Assembly: GCF_018139145.2 (NCBI RefSeq)
Contig: NC_059480.1
Span: 14,074,428-14,138,427, forward strand
Length of the DNA: 64,000 nt
From: Gymnogyps californianus
Taxonomy: Eukaryota; Chordata; Aves; Accipitriformes; Cathartidae
Direction of reading: 5' to 3'
How positions within the stretch are numbered: position 1 is the stretch's first letter; each line of letters begins with the position of its first letter. Of the stretch, positions 49,100 through 61,530 are shown piece by piece. The translations under genes were made by a program, and so were the position numbers. The notes under the pieces were generated by a model that worked only from the letters and a program-made list of their open reading frames with translations, was not told where the DNA came from and made no database searches.

Positions 49100-50720
49100 C
49101 AGCTGCCCCCTCTGCAATGTCTAGCTTGTGGTACGCTCTAACTCACTATCCATTTACAATCATCATGTGCTCCAGCTAGGAGCTCAGGTGAGCAGATCAT
49201 TTGTAGTTTCCCTCGTGTGCTCAGTCACTTCCCTCTTTCCAGCCCTCTCTTCTCCTGGTGGCTCATGCCACCAGCCAACACACATGCCTTCCCCAAGCTC
49301 TGGGGAGATCTATCATGTTACAGGCTGAGACTGGAAAATTTCTCAGATTTTCTTCTTTTTGCTTCATGCCAGTTAGTGGGGGGTGCCAGTATCTCTGAAG
49401 CTGTTGGTCACCACTGTGGTCCCTTCTACCTGTTATGTGCTGTATGTGGCTAGCAGCCCCAGGCAGAGGCAGAGGCTCAGCCCGTTGTGTCTCCATCGCA
49501 GAGGCAGCCAAGTGGTGGTCTTTCCTGGTGGCCCTTCTGCACGCTCTGCCCACACAGAGGCTGCAGTGATGGGTGAGCAGGTCGCGGACAGGCTCTGAGA
49601 GCCACAGAACTACGTGCAGCTGTCCAGAGGGAGGCTGATGTCTGACAGATCTTCCCACCCTGTGTTGGGTGGTGAATAATCCTGAGGGAAAAGCAAATAT
49701 TGAGCCGAGACCAGGCAGAGTTCAGGCAGCTTCCCTGGAGATGGAGGTTAGCCCTCTGTGTGTGGATCCACGCTCTGTACATGAATGCAGTGACATTTCT
49801 GTCTCTCCAACATCCCCTCCAAAAACTGTGCTCCAGGATGTCTCGCTCATCGGATGTGGGTGGATCCAGCATTGCATTTCTTGTGGACCAAGGCACAGAG
49901 TTCTTGGGAAATGGTCTCAGGAGACGTTGTTTCCATAACTCTTGTCCTCAGGGGCTGGGGAAAGGCAGGGAGGGGAAGATTTGTGAGGCTAGCTATTATA
50001 AAAAGCAAAAAAAAAAAAAAATTGCTGTCTCTGATGCTGCATGATTAAGCTCTAAAAGTACTGGTTTCTAGGTGTCTATAAAAGTCAGTGGCATTACCAG
50101 GTCACTGGATTTGTTGCCTCAGCTTTTAATTCAATTTGTGGTGTGACAGATATTGAAGGATGGGGGAACAATTCCAACAACTTCTACCAGCAGTCCTTAA
50201 TCTGGGGCTGTGCCCTGTCACTCCGGCTCGTCCTCTCCCTCCACCTGCCCTCCTCCCCATCTCTCGTAGCCCCCGTGGACGATGCCAGCCATCACAGAAA
50301 ATGCAAACAGAGTATCTTTGCACAATGCCAAAGTGACTGCAGTACATCAGGGAGGGCAGCCACCTCTTGCTGCCACACCACAAAGCTGTTCAGATGTGGT
50401 TTTAGGTGACAAGTGGGAATCACAAAAGCTGGGTGCGCAGGTTAGCTGCTCTCCACTCATGCCCATCCTGCATTTTGATTGACAGTCAAGAAATAAAAAG
50501 CAGACAGATATTTTAGGAGGTGTAAAGGCAGTACCGGCAGCACGCCTGAGGTTCAGGGGGTTTTCTGGACCGCACTGTGGCTGGAGTTCAGTTTTCAAGA
50601 GAGGAGAATTGGTAGGATGGCAACAGACTTGATTGCCCCCTGCCCGATATTTTTCTTTGCCTTTCTTTGCTTCTTCTTCAGGAGGGGGGAACACATGGCA
50701 TGGGTGCTTCTGAAAGGAAA
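49100..50720. other. GC-rich islets with overlapping open frames
   Basis: Two GC-richer islets (about 49180-49970 and 50200-50720) carry overlapping frames of 60-139 codons on both strands. They show no domain, no consistent splice structure and no CpG island. An A15 run lies at 50007-50021, preceded by no recognisable retrocopy. Confidence 0.4.
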
Positions 50721-50729
50721 GGCTTGGAG

Positions 50730-53700
50730 TCCCATCTTCTGGCCTGCATCAAAATAATTTGTATTTTTTTAAATTTCCTAATAAATGAAACTTCTGCATT
50801 ATTCAAGACAACATCAAGGTGCATGAAACAAAATGAATTTTAAATGGAACTGTTTGGAAATGAAAATGTTCTTTTCAGATAAGGCCAGAATAAAATGCTT
50901 TGAAACTTTTCTGCTCTGTTTGGGTTAGCAGTGCTGCTGAAATGGACCTATTCCATGAGGATTTTTTATTTTGAAAAAGCAAGTTTTTCTACCTGAAAAG
51001 CACTGCCCAGCTCCAGTTAGAAGCCTAACAGCCCTGGTGTCTTGTGGTGGGAATTTTCTGAGGTGCATAAATCACTTGGGTAGTTATGAACACTTTACCC
51101 AGGACCAGATTTATCATATTTAATGTCTTAAATATCAGTTGAACAACTCATATTAAATCCTATGTACTATAATTTTTTCCTGATCAATTCCATATTTATA
51201 GCATTAATCATTTCTCTGCAGTTAATTAAGAGAATTGATGGCTCTTAGGCTTCCTTAAGCTGATCCTTTAAACAAGTATATCAAACAAGATCTCCATTAC
51301 CCAAATCGGACACCATCACAATAGCTGTACAGAGGTCAAAGAGACAGGAGCACAGATCCAGAGAGTATCCACAGGGACTTGACAAACAAAAAAGTAATAT
51401 TTCAAGCTCGTGTCTCAGTGGAATGGGGAAATAACAGCAATATAATCGAGGGAGTGTTTGTGTAGCCCTTATAGTTTAAAAACCTTTTGCCTCAGCCGCG
51501 CTAATACTCTGAAACAAGGATGCTGATTATATGACCAATTGTTTAGCATGTGTTCCTAAACTGGTTTATAATTACCAAATTAATCTCTCTGAGGTATTAA
51601 AAGCCTATTTGCACAATCTTTGTAAAACTAAAAGGGAAGCGAAGCACTTTACCTGTGTTGATACAGAGCCCTGCAAATAGCAACTATTTGTTTTTGTAGC
51701 TGTTGTGGCTCTGGGAACAAGTAAATATAAACAGCAGGAAACACAAATACAGAGGCAGTGCAATTGGAGGCTGTCAGGAAGCAGTATGGTGGCTTCAGGA
51801 GCTGAATTCGGCTTGAAATAAGCTTTGTCTCAGTATGCGTAAGAGGCTTTGGCACTGTATCAGACCTCTGGGGAAGCCACTCAGCAGGGTGGGGATTACT
51901 ATAGTTTGTGCTTCCCAATTCACAGCAAACTTGCTTCCCTGTCATACTCGTGCATTAACTCTCTCTGTCCCACCTCGGCGCTTTTTGTGGGGATTTGTTT
52001 GCTTTCTAGCAAACAGCCCGACATCTGCTAGTGGAGAGTGGAGGAGAAAAATCCCCAGCACACATGACTGAGCGACTGCAAAGCAGTTCCCCTCTATGGT
52101 GAGTGAGAGAGGCACAAAGATGGCTAATTTTGCCAGGCTGGATAATTCTTCTCCGCAATGGTGGTACTGTAGTTGCTTTGACGATACCATCTAAAATGCA
52201 AATGAATTATGCTTGCATATAATAGCTGGCAGTGTTGTGTAAACCTGCTGCTGGTATAAACTTCCTCCTAATGATTATTTTTTCCTCTCTCTGTGAACAC
52301 ATGGACTCCACTCTCTCTTTTGAGGTTTCACAAGGGTTAATTTTCTCTTAGCTGTGGGAATATTTTGCGTTAGGAGAAACTCCATGGTTATTCCTAACAC
52401 ATGACTATCAAAGAGTCAGATTAGCCGAGGGGGAGAGGAAAGGCTCCTGAGTTTGCACTTCCTGTCTCTTAATAAAGCTGAGATTCCAGAAGTATTTAAT
52501 ATCATTGTGGTTTACATAGGAAATTGTCTGAACACTCTTAGTAAGTAACTGAATATATGGCTGCTATATTGAATACCATTTGTCCAAGATCGTTTTTCTT
52601 TCAGTTATGTTAGATATCTGGAAAATGTTGTAAAAGCAGGATCTCGTTACGGTGCACAGCTAAATGAGCAACTATAAAATACAGTTTTAAAAATTTAAAT
52701 ATCTAAAATGTATTGAGAAATGTGAGGTGCACCAGTGCTAAAGAAACAACAGCAATTGTTTTATATGCACTGCTAAGGCAATAAAATGTGGATTCCTTAT
52801 GTAGGTCCAAATGTAGCAGCTGGATTTGGCTTTATGAACCATGAAAAATAGTTCCCATCTGGAAGTTGATGTTGAATAAAGATGCAACAGTAAGGCTGCA
52901 TCTTACATGTAACATTTATACATTTCCAACTCAATACAGCACTAGTATTGGAGAGGAAAGAGAGAGAAGGAGGGGGAGATGGGAATATACAAATCAGAAG
53001 CCTCTGGCCAACATTTTTATGTGTATTCTCTAATTTAGGAGCCTCAGGTTTTGGCTGCTTGGTTGGTTGTTTTTTTTTTTTTTTAATAGGATAACCCTAT
53101 CAATAGTCAACACTACAGGTAAGAGAAGGCTTCTGAATATCTTCCACCACACTCACTGCTTCGAAGACTGTAGTCTTCATCTCTCTGTCAGATAAGTAAG
53201 AAAGTATGTCACTATTTTGTGATATTAACCCCCCCAAACATCCCTACAGCGTGCTCCCCCCCGCCATCGAATTGGCATTTAAAAGTGCATTCACAGAGCC
53301 CGCAAATCAGGAAGTCTGTTTCAAAGTGGCTGCAAGCTGAAGCTGGCCCTTCGCTCTGCACCTGCACCCTGTCATGAGCAATGTTTGCAACATGCAAATC
53401 CCACATTTTCGTATCTAAGTCCCCCAGTCATAAGGTGCCCAGGAGATCCTACTTCCTCTCACACAAAAGTATGAAGGTCCAGTTTAGAGAGCTTTTTTTG
53501 AAAAATCTGACCCCAGACAAAACTCTATTAATTCTTAAAGGATTTTGTTAAATTCATGATGCCCCAAAGATTTTTAAAATTCAAATAATATACAAACATA
53601 GTCCATGCTAAAACCTTACACTGTAAATAAGGTTGTAAATTCTTATTAATAACATAAGGCAACAAAAAGCCAATAAAGGAATGAAGTTTGAACATTTTAT

Positions 53701-54240
53701 TGGCTTTTTCTTCCTTGAGCAAGAATTATTTCTAATGCGAGACGAAGTGTTAGAAGACGTGATGATCCCCTTTGGCTTTCGCCTAGAAACTGTTGTGAGG
53801 TTTCTTTAACTGTGAGACTTTCATGGTGGCCCCAGTGCTGCAGTACATCTGGCTGAAAAGATTTCCTGTATTTTCCTAAAAGGGTGCTGCTATTGTTCCT
53901 TTGCCCTGGCCATTTCCATGAGCCTTTAAAATGAACCCAGGTACGGCACCAATGTTGCGAGGCAGACATTTTAAAGGTGGGGAGAAACTTTAAAATCAAA
54001 GTTGGATGTTGCAGGTATTCATAGTCATCAGACCATGGGAATCTTGAAGCGCCCTTAATCCACATTTACCATGCATTTGAAATAGCGATGCACCCTGATG
54101 CTTGCAAACTGTATTCCTTTAACATAGGAAATAAGAACCACATACGTTTAATATATTAACATGTGCAACACTCACTTGGTACATGTGGCCCACTGATGTG
54201 ATCATAGGCTTTCCTCAAGTTAGCTCTTCAAATCAGAAAG
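50730..54240. other. AT-rich non-coding DNA
   Basis: No gene is recognised. The segment 51180-51310 is dense in TAAT-type words (gcattaatcatt, gcagttaattaagag) and could be a conserved element. An octamer ATGCAAAT lies at 52197-52204, and a T15 run at 53070-53084. The 122-codon minus frame at 53697-54065 shows no domain. Confidence 0.45.
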
Positions 54241-54289
54241 CGGTATCACCCTTTCACCTCTTGATATCCTGAGATCCCACACTTACACT

Positions 54290-54315
54290 GCACTCTCCTG
54301 CTTATTCAGGTAAGT
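54290..54315 (+). other. Candidate recursive splice site (ratchet point)
   Basis: A pyrimidine-rich acceptor (cactctcctgcttattcag) ends at 54309 and is followed immediately by the donor GTAAGT at 54310-54315. This zero-length-exon arrangement is the hallmark of recursive splice sites, which in vertebrates occur in very long introns. An upstream cttac (54282) could act as a branch point. If used, it implies that a plus-strand gene with a long intron spans this region. Confidence 0.35.
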
Positions 54316-54719
54316 CCCCTGCTGAGGAGGGCTCTGGAGGTTTGTCCCAGGAAGGTGTGTGGTTGTGTTTGTATGTGTGCAGGCACAAGGGAGGGCATAT
54401 TCCCTTTGAGAGAAATTGTGTCACTGCCTAAAAATCTGTCACAGCCCTTTTCGGAGAAGCTTCCAAAGCTGAGCTGAACGTGTTTGACTTTCTATTTTCT
54501 GTGGAGGGATCTTAGAGTTTCTGGCAGATATTCCTCAGGCCAGGACCCAGGTGCTCGTCTGAATTTGTGAGCGAGAGCAGGGAAAACGTTCTTCCTTGCT
54601 CCTTGGAAAATGAGGAAAAGGCACCATGTTTGCTACTCCTTGGTTAAAAGCATCCTTAATGGTAAGGTCTGATAATCGCATCATGAACACATTTCAAAGG
54701 GGATTCACACCTCCAAGTT

Positions 54720-55340
54720 TAATGTCTCGACAGTGGCCGAGCCCCTGAAGGTGTGGGGGGGTGTAGGCTGTGTCTGCAAAACCGAAGCAGGAGTACTGGC
54801 AACCTTTGCCCGAGGGTGGGTGCTTGGGGCCGGGGCAGGCTGGCTGGCAGACAGCGGAGGCAGAAGGCATCTTTGTGGCAGATTGGAGGCTGCAGAGAGG
54901 GAACTAGAAGGTCAGGAGGAGCCGGTGAGTTTTGAGGAGGGGGTGATGAGGGGGGAGAGGCTCTCTGCCCCCAGCCTGGGCCATCTACCCTCAGCCTATC
55001 CCTTTCCCGACCCAACCAACATCCTCCGCCACCACCTCCCCTCTATCATGGGGCTGTCCCCACTCTACACCACAGCCCCCGCACGTACCCCTGTGCACCT
55101 TGGGCTGGGAGGATGAGGGCAACCAGACTGCGAGGGCAGGTCATTTCTGCTCCTTCTGCCTGCCAGGCAGTGGGCTACAAGTCCTTGACCCCCCTTGGCC
55201 TGGCAGCAAGAGGAAGAGCACAGGGTTGCATCCATAGGAATGGGCTTTTCAGGGTCCAGGAGCCAGTTCCTTTCCCGCCTGGCCTAAGCGGAGCAGATGA
55301 TCAGACATTACCTACTTTGTCTATGCCTTGAGCCTGCTCT
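54720..55340. other. GC-rich islet
   Basis: This GC-rich segment of about 600 bases has overlapping frames of 60-127 codons on both strands, the longest at 54733-55116 on plus. Their products are Gly/Pro/Arg/Leu-rich and have no recognisable domain, so composition is the likely cause. Confidence 0.4.
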
Positions 55341-55344
55341 GGAC

Positions 55345-57777
55345 TCAGTACAAAGACCATAAACATTCATTAACTCCCCTGTCCAGCCTCCATGAAAAAA
55401 AAAAGCACCTGGAAGACTATAATGCTGGCTATGGCATATGGAGAGGTGATTGCCTCTCTCCATTCTATATTTACATTTATTGTTCAAGTTAGTTCTGTAA
55501 TTACAATGGCATTAAAAAAATTAAATATCTATCTATAAATATCATTAAAACCCCTAAATATCTGGGCTTCCAAGTCCCAGATCTTTTTTTATCCTCAAAC
55601 TTGCAAGGAAAATGAAGATTTTTGTGTGGAGGATATTTCTATTCCCAGTTGCAGAATCTCCAGTCTTTTCATTGTTTAATTCACGTGCACGCAAATGTAG
55701 GGATTGTGCAAGCCTTGGCAGGCGATGCTCGGGAAGTTGTTCCCACTGCTGCACAATTTAAGCAGCTAGGTTTCATGGAGGTTGGCAATCCCTTCCAAAA
55801 CTGCGAGATCCAGGCCAGGATTTAGGACAGACCTGCGTGGTGCTATTAGAAAGCCTAGGTTGTGTGCAGTTAGCCTGGGAGCTGGAGAGCAGAGAGCTCA
55901 GTCCTGCCTGTGTCCAGTGGCTTTAATAAAGAATCCCATTTATATTCATTACCGCAACCAAGTCCTGTCTCTAATCTATCGCAAGGGACACTACAGATAT
56001 ATTATTTCTTTGTAGTCTCAAAATGCTCAGGTGGTTTTTAACCTTATTAAATCTAAACCCCTTAAATGTGCTTCTGAAGCAAAACTTTTAGCAATAAGCT
56101 TCCCAAAAAGTGCAAGATTTACAAAGCGGTTTTATGGCTATGTAGTGAGTTAAGTAACATTTCTCTCAGCGTATCGTTTGCCAAAATTAGAGGAAATTCC
56201 CTACTTCAACGGAACAGGGAGCATTAAGAATGTCTACTGGGCTGGTAGATCAGGTAGTTAGGGCTCTAAGAAGCAAGACAGCAAAGTGTTAATCTACCTA
56301 GATGATTTTCTAATGGTTGTTGCATTTCAGGAAACAATAAAACTTTGTTTGAATTACAGAATGCTTCAAAGTCCTCAGGATTTCACATCTACTATATGGG
56401 AATAAAATTGGTCATAACCTCCCAAAGACAGTATCTCCATTTTCTAATAGAACCAAAACCCCAATTCTTTTAAAAGGTTAAACCACAATCACATGTACTA
56501 TGGCCCCATGCAACTATGCAATTGTTTCTAAGTGTGCAGGTACCATCTCGGTATTTACAAGTAAAGGATCAGCCTGGGTGTTTCAGAGCCACCATGGTAC
56601 ATGGTACAGTACACATGGCAGTTTACTTCACATGAAATAAGGCGTACAGGTGCAAAAGGTATAGATATTGATGAATCTAAAACTAAAAGAAGTCAGATCC
56701 TCCTAGTCAGATTAGGATTTTTTTTGGTCAGAAAATGATGTAAATAATCATTAGGTGAATAAGAAGACTCAATGTGACTAAAATAATATGCTATCAGTCA
56801 GGTTTTTGCTAAATTGTGTAATAACTAAGCAAACTTTTTGGTTACAGAAAGAGGAAATAAGCATAGACTGGACTTTGATTTCAGCATTTGGTAAACAGTA
56901 TGATAATGCAGATGTTTGTTCGTTTTTCATCTACATTTTGGGGCCACATGTTTTCAGTCAAGTTTTGGAGACTTATTTTCTGAGCTAAGTGTGTTTTCTT
57001 GACTATTATTTTAGATCAGGCCAGCTGGAAACTAAGGAAGAGGGGAACTGCCTAAAACCACCTCTACACTTGCAGTACTTCATTTTACAGTATCAGTAAA
57101 AGCAAAATTCTATGAAAGAGTATAGAATTAGAAGCCAATCAATGGAGAAAGAAAAATGTCCTTAGAAATACCAGGGTTAGCATCTCAGAGGCAATGATGC
57201 CTCTTTTTGTATTCTAGGCAAAAAAGAGTTCTAGAGGGGAGCCTTCTCCCAGCACCTGGGCCTGGGATAGGGCATGTATATTCTGGCAACTTGGCTGAAT
57301 ACACCAGCTGAAAAATGAGCAAATCTACGCTGTGAAATCCTGTAGCCAGACACAACAGGAAAGCAAAATTGTCTGTCTCTAGGGAGACTGATACAAAATG
57401 TAGTTGAGGGATACATTTTTCCTAGACAGAGAAAGCCAAAGTTGGATGAGTGTTTTCTCCATCTGCCTGTTTTTGACAATAGCGTTCAAAGTGACCAGGA
57501 AACACTACAAAACGACATCCAAGGGTTCCTCTGCAGGCATTTCTACATGTTTTAAGTACATATTCCTAAATGGGTGCATACTGCTTTTGTCTTGTGGAAC
57601 ACATCACCTAATAATGCAATGCTACGGACAACAAAAGTTTTCGATCTCATCACTGGTATCCTCCACATACCAGTGACTGGCAATTCCAGGGAGAAAGAAT
57701 TTCCATGAGTCACAAAGATTTATAATATGAATCCATTTAAAGTTCATTATATTTGTAACTTTTATATTAAATGGAAA
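55345..57777. other. AT-rich non-coding DNA
   Basis: No gene is recognised. A 7-bp perfect stem hairpin (AGAGGCA, 4-base loop, TGCCTCT) lies at 57187-57204 and is followed by a short T run. Confidence 0.5.
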
Positions 57778-57783
57778 TTTATT
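57778..57783 (-). terminator. Candidate polyadenylation signal AATAAA
   Basis: The plus strand reads TTTATT, giving AATAAA on the minus strand about 140 bases downstream of the stop codon of the exon candidate at 57923-58201. The distance is typical for a short 3' untranslated region. The setting is very AT-rich, so chance occurrence is easy, and no clear GU-rich downstream element follows. Confidence 0.3.
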
Positions 57784-57922
57784 AAATACAGCATGAATCA
57801 GTGTTCAAATGGATTTATAATATGCATTTATATAAATATGAAATGTTTACAAAAAATGATTTACAGAAACTTTGCTGTTAGATCTGTATTTCTTTGAGGC
57901 CCTTTTACGTATTTTTAAAGCA

Positions 57923-58201
57923 CTAGGTGTTAAAGTATCCACTCTTTAAATTGTATTCTGGCCTATAATCTTTTAACTTGGAAGTAGATCCATCTGCAGT
58001 GAGGTCTGTATTACTTGAGAGAGAGTCTTGTTCTAAATATGTATTGCCTTCAAAGCAATAGATATCATCCTTGAAGTCTGGGTTTGTTGATACCTTGTCA
58101 AATACTTTGAAGAAGGAAGTCTCAGGGTGCATTTGCAAACTTGGCACTTGGCAGAAAAAGGATTGTGAAGGCACAAAGTAATGTAGTATCAGGTTCTTGG
58201 T
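57923..58201 (-). CDS. Candidate terminal coding exon, unknown gene
   Basis: On the minus strand a frame is open for 92 codons from just after an AAACCAG acceptor-like site (ends at 58202) to TAG at 57923-57925. An AATAAA follows about 140 bases downstream. The product is rich in Asp, Glu, Ser, Thr, Asn and Tyr in its C-terminal two thirds (for example FKVFDKVSTNPDFKDD and a final KSGYFNT), and about 60% of codons start with a purine. This is reminiscent of a receptor or signalling-protein tail, but I recognise no family. The acceptor has a poor polypyrimidine tract. No upstream exon was found; a pseudogene or chance frame is possible. Confidence 0.3.
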   Translation of the reverse strand, partial: TKNLILHYFVPSQSFFCQVPSLQMHPETSFFKVFDKVSTNPDFKDDIYCFEGNTYLEQDSLSSNTDLTADGSTSKLKDYRPEYNLKSGYFNT

Positions 58202-58229
58202 CTGGTTTCAGGTGATATCCCAAATGTAT

Positions 58230-60520
58230 GAGAGGTAAAACTGCTTTATTAGACTTGCATAGCGATTAATCAGAGGAAAACTGAGGACATTGATTCATGC
58301 GTGACTTGCACAAAATCCATGGGCATATCCAGCTGCCTTCAAGCAGAACTGACCTCTGGGGGGAAAGGCAGGGTGTATGTCTCCACTGCTCATCCCCAGA
58401 GACTGCTTTAGGCTGGTCCTGACTCCCCGCTGTCGGGCTGTGTGCTCCCCAGGAGCGCCTGGTGGCACCTTGGGCCAGAAACCCCCGAAGGCACAGGCTC
58501 CACTGTGGGGATTCCCTGCTGCAGGAGCCCTGCAAACACCAATCCCCATCTTCCTTACTATGTGGAAACTTAGGAAAGGGTTGAAATATTTCTGAGGGAA
58601 TTCTGCCAGATATTCATGTATCTACATTTTCTGCTCACTCAAGGGGAGCAGTGGTAACCAATGTACTAAAAGTCTTCAAATGCTGACAAATACAATTTAG
58701 CTTTGAAGGCTGCCAGCAATTCTGTGGTAGTAAATCCCATTTGCAATCAAAGGGTGAGTCATTAGCCTTGACATTTGAGAAATGGAGATTACTATGAATT
58801 TATGAAAAAGGTTCCCTAAAATGTTTCCTTAGCAACTGCTGCTGAGGAGCCTGGGGCATCTCTCAGGTCCCTCGGCTCAGAAAAGCCGGCAGCGGTGGAG
58901 CAGACGTTTTCCTATCCTCTTGCTGTATGTAGTGCTGAGGACTCGCTATCCCTTTCCACTCGAATCTCGTCTAAGCGAGGAAAAATGGTGTTTTCTTCAA
59001 TTCAGTTATCTTTACTGAGCTGGCTTAATGCAGCTGAAACTATTGCAATGGGCAAAGCTTATTACGCAACACAGGAGCTTGAACCATAGCCTACACAGGG
59101 CTAGGGGCAGTTTGGCCAGTTCCAAACACAACCCCAACAGAAGTGATATGACAGCTTATTACCACCATATCAAGCATAAAATTTTATTTTAAAAGGGTTT
59201 TTGTTAAAAAAAAAAATTAGAGAAAGCTACTAATTTTCCATTTGTGTTCTGCTTCTGAAATGCTCTTAAGTCAACCTTTTCCTTACAGGCATAAGGGTTA
59301 AACATTTCCTTTTATGTTAAGAAGATGGAGTGATGAAGACCTTCCACCTATAGGGAAACCACAGAATATTTCTTGACCTGCAGTAAAATCACAACCATTG
59401 ACAATATTGTGTACATTGTAACTCAGCCTGTTAATTTAAGCTCAACACAGTTAATTTGGTTAAGATGGAGAAAAATAGTTTTCTCTTAGTTTAAATAGGA
59501 TCCTTGGCTGGCAGCCACATCAGCAAAGGAAGGTGAGAGACCTCACGATGAGTGTGTGGGAAGGTGGGAAGGGGGCGAGAGGGAATGAGGGCACGTGGAG
59601 AGGCCTGGGTGCTCCTTGGAAAGGCAAAGGGGGTATTGGTTGGAGGCAGCAGGCACTGGGGGTTACACAGAAGGAGGAATCTCTTGAGCGTACTATAACA
59701 ACTTCTGTGTCTTGCCTCAGTCAGGTAGGCTATAAAACCAGGGATAAATCCCAGGAGAAGCTGGATGATTGCAAAGCCATGAAGGCATACTCTCATCTCA
59801 TGACATTTGCGTAGACCACAGCAGAAGGTTTCTTCTGGACCTAGGGAACAGGTCTTAGTGAAGAGATGTGCAGCCACCTGCCTAGCACATACTGTATGCT
59901 TTCTTTTTGTTGTGTTAAACTCATTCCTTTATTAAATGAGATTCTACTTTTCTGCTTCCAGCAGTCAATGTTCTATTTACATGATTTCCTATGGTGGTAA
60001 CATCTCATGATTTTCATGTATATGTGATTTTTTCTTCTAGATTTTCCAAATCTAAGAAGACCATTAAAGCACCTAACAGCTTCTAAGGGAAAGATATTAC
60101 TGCTGGTGTAACCCACAATACAAATATGGGCACAAATCATGCACACAATTCTTAGCAATTCTACTGCAGAATATTTGCAGGGGAGTGGTTCCATTTCTTG
60201 ACATTTTTACAAAAAATGGAGAATATTAATTTTTTCAAATGAAAAGAAGCCCTTCTTTCTTTTCTCCTCTATGAAATGAGACACTCCCCATCTTTCTATT
60301 GCTCCTATGCTGTATATCCACTGAGAATGACCTGTCATTCTGCACACTCTCATGTATTTTACAGAGTCAACATTGCTATTCATCTCATGCAACTGCAGCC
60401 AATCTTGGCTGCCAGGTGAAACATGATGTTGAAACAGAGAAGCAGTCTCAAAGAAATACAAGCTCTCAAACCATGAGTGGCTTTGTGGATCAAAAATGCC
60501 ATTTTGAATTACACCTGGAA
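58230..60520. other. Mixed AT-rich DNA with two GC-rich islets
   Basis: GC-richer islets at about 58290-58540 and 59520-59700 give overlapping frames on both strands. The 128-codon minus frame at 59491-59877 includes a hydrophobic run but no recognisable domain and is not called. The rest is AT-rich. Confidence 0.4.
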
Positions 60521-60524
60521 ATGA

Positions 60525-60956
60525 AGTGGAGAGCGGCAAATTCTCCAGAGCGCGGGTGCAACCGCGGGAAGGACGAGTGGTGCTGGGGCAGGCAGTCCCA
60601 CCCTCGCCTGCCGAGTATTTTGCAGGTCTGCTCTGAGCGCATCGGTTATGATTGGGAGCAGCTGCAAGCTCAGCCCAGTGCAGCGCTCCCAATACGTTCC
60701 AGATGATGAATATGATGCAGACTTACTGGAAGAAAAATATATTTCTGGGGAGAAAAACAATTACTTCTCAAAGCAAGACAATGAAGCTGAACCGATGCTA
60801 TGTGGGCATAAAACAGAACAGAACTTTTGGGCAACGGTTTTAACTTCTAATAAATCACCCACCTGGAGATCCTTTTGCAGAGTGAGTTTGGATGTATCAG
60901 ACCCAAAATATTTTCAGAGTTACATAAAGTTGAAAAATTATACATTTCACCCTTGA
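60525..60956 (+). CDS. Candidate open frame starting in a CpG cluster
   Basis: The plus-strand frame is free of stops for 143 codons before TGA at 60954-60956. The first ATG is at 60648, giving 102 residues with an acidic patch (VPDDEYDADLLEEKY). About 12 CpGs lie between 60533 and 60703, against very few in the flanks, so the 5' half of the frame coincides with a small CpG cluster. An acceptor-like tattttgcag ends at 60625 and would join in frame. No domain is recognised. The GC-rich part would suppress stops in any frame, and the minus strand is also open here, so chance is a serious alternative. Confidence 0.25.
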   Translation, partial: SGERQILQSAGATAGRTSGAGAGSPTLACRVFCRSALSASVMIGSSCKLSPVQRSQYVPDDEYDADLLEEKYISGEKNNYFSKQDNEAEPMLCGHKTEQNFWATVLTSNKSPTWRSFCRVSLDVSDPKYFQSYIKLKNYTFHP

Positions 60957-61505
60957 TTTCTCCCCAAAGGGACAGATACTTTGTTCTGTCGTAGCCTCCG
61001 AATTTCACATTAGCAGAAAGGTGCCTTTGCCACTCCAAACAACACTGGGCTGTTTCACAGAAGTTATGCAAAAAGGCTTAGAAACACCACTTGATACCGT
61101 GGGTTTCATTGGCTGAATCTTCAGAGGGGATTTGAAGGAAATTTGCGAGAACATGTCAAAAGTTAAGTAAGTGGTGAAAATCAGCTTAAATGCCTAATTT
61201 TAATTTTGTTTGTGCTCTTTGTTGTTTCATTGTGGGGAGTGGGAAGATGCTGTCTTCTTCTCCCTGTCCTTTCATTTTGTTGGGGAGAAAATGGATGTTG
61301 GTGAAAAGAAGAGAGCTCTGGCAGGGACTGGGAAGAGGTTGTTCATCTGTTTTGTTTTCTTTAGAAAGGGGCAACTCTTCTAAAACTGGTGATGATCCAG
61401 TTAAAGGGGGACTTGGGGGGGGAAAGAAAAGAAAACTAATAATCAGCCTCTAAACGACAAGTTTCCTCTTGAACAAAAGAGCAACAGGAGGCAGTGTGTG
61501 TGTGT

Positions 61506-61530
61506 GGGGGCGGGCTGGGGGGGCTGAGGG
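61506..61530 (+). other. Canonical G-quadruplex motif
   Basis: Four G runs (5, 3, 7 and 3 G) are separated by loops of 1, 2 and 4 bases, satisfying the G3+N1-7 rule. More G runs continue to 61546. A short (GT)n stretch (61494-61506) leads into it. Two further G runs lie at 61406-61410 and 61415-61422. Confidence 0.75.

Noticed and set aside
49263..49896. Overlapping 131- and 139-codon minus-strand frames
   Set aside because: Two frames are open at once on the same strand and others on the opposite strand, as expected from base composition alone.
49980..50021. Poly-A tail of a processed pseudogene (A15)
   Set aside because: No recognisable gene sequence precedes it and no polyadenylation signal is well placed.
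59491..59877. 128-codon minus frame with a hydrophobic run that could be a membrane segment
   Set aside because: A single hydrophobic run is common by chance. No start context, splice sites or family match was seen.
60207..60692. 161-codon minus-strand frame
   Set aside because: It has no recognisable domain, and it overlaps plus-strand frames across the CpG cluster. Its downstream half is AT-rich with no coding signal.
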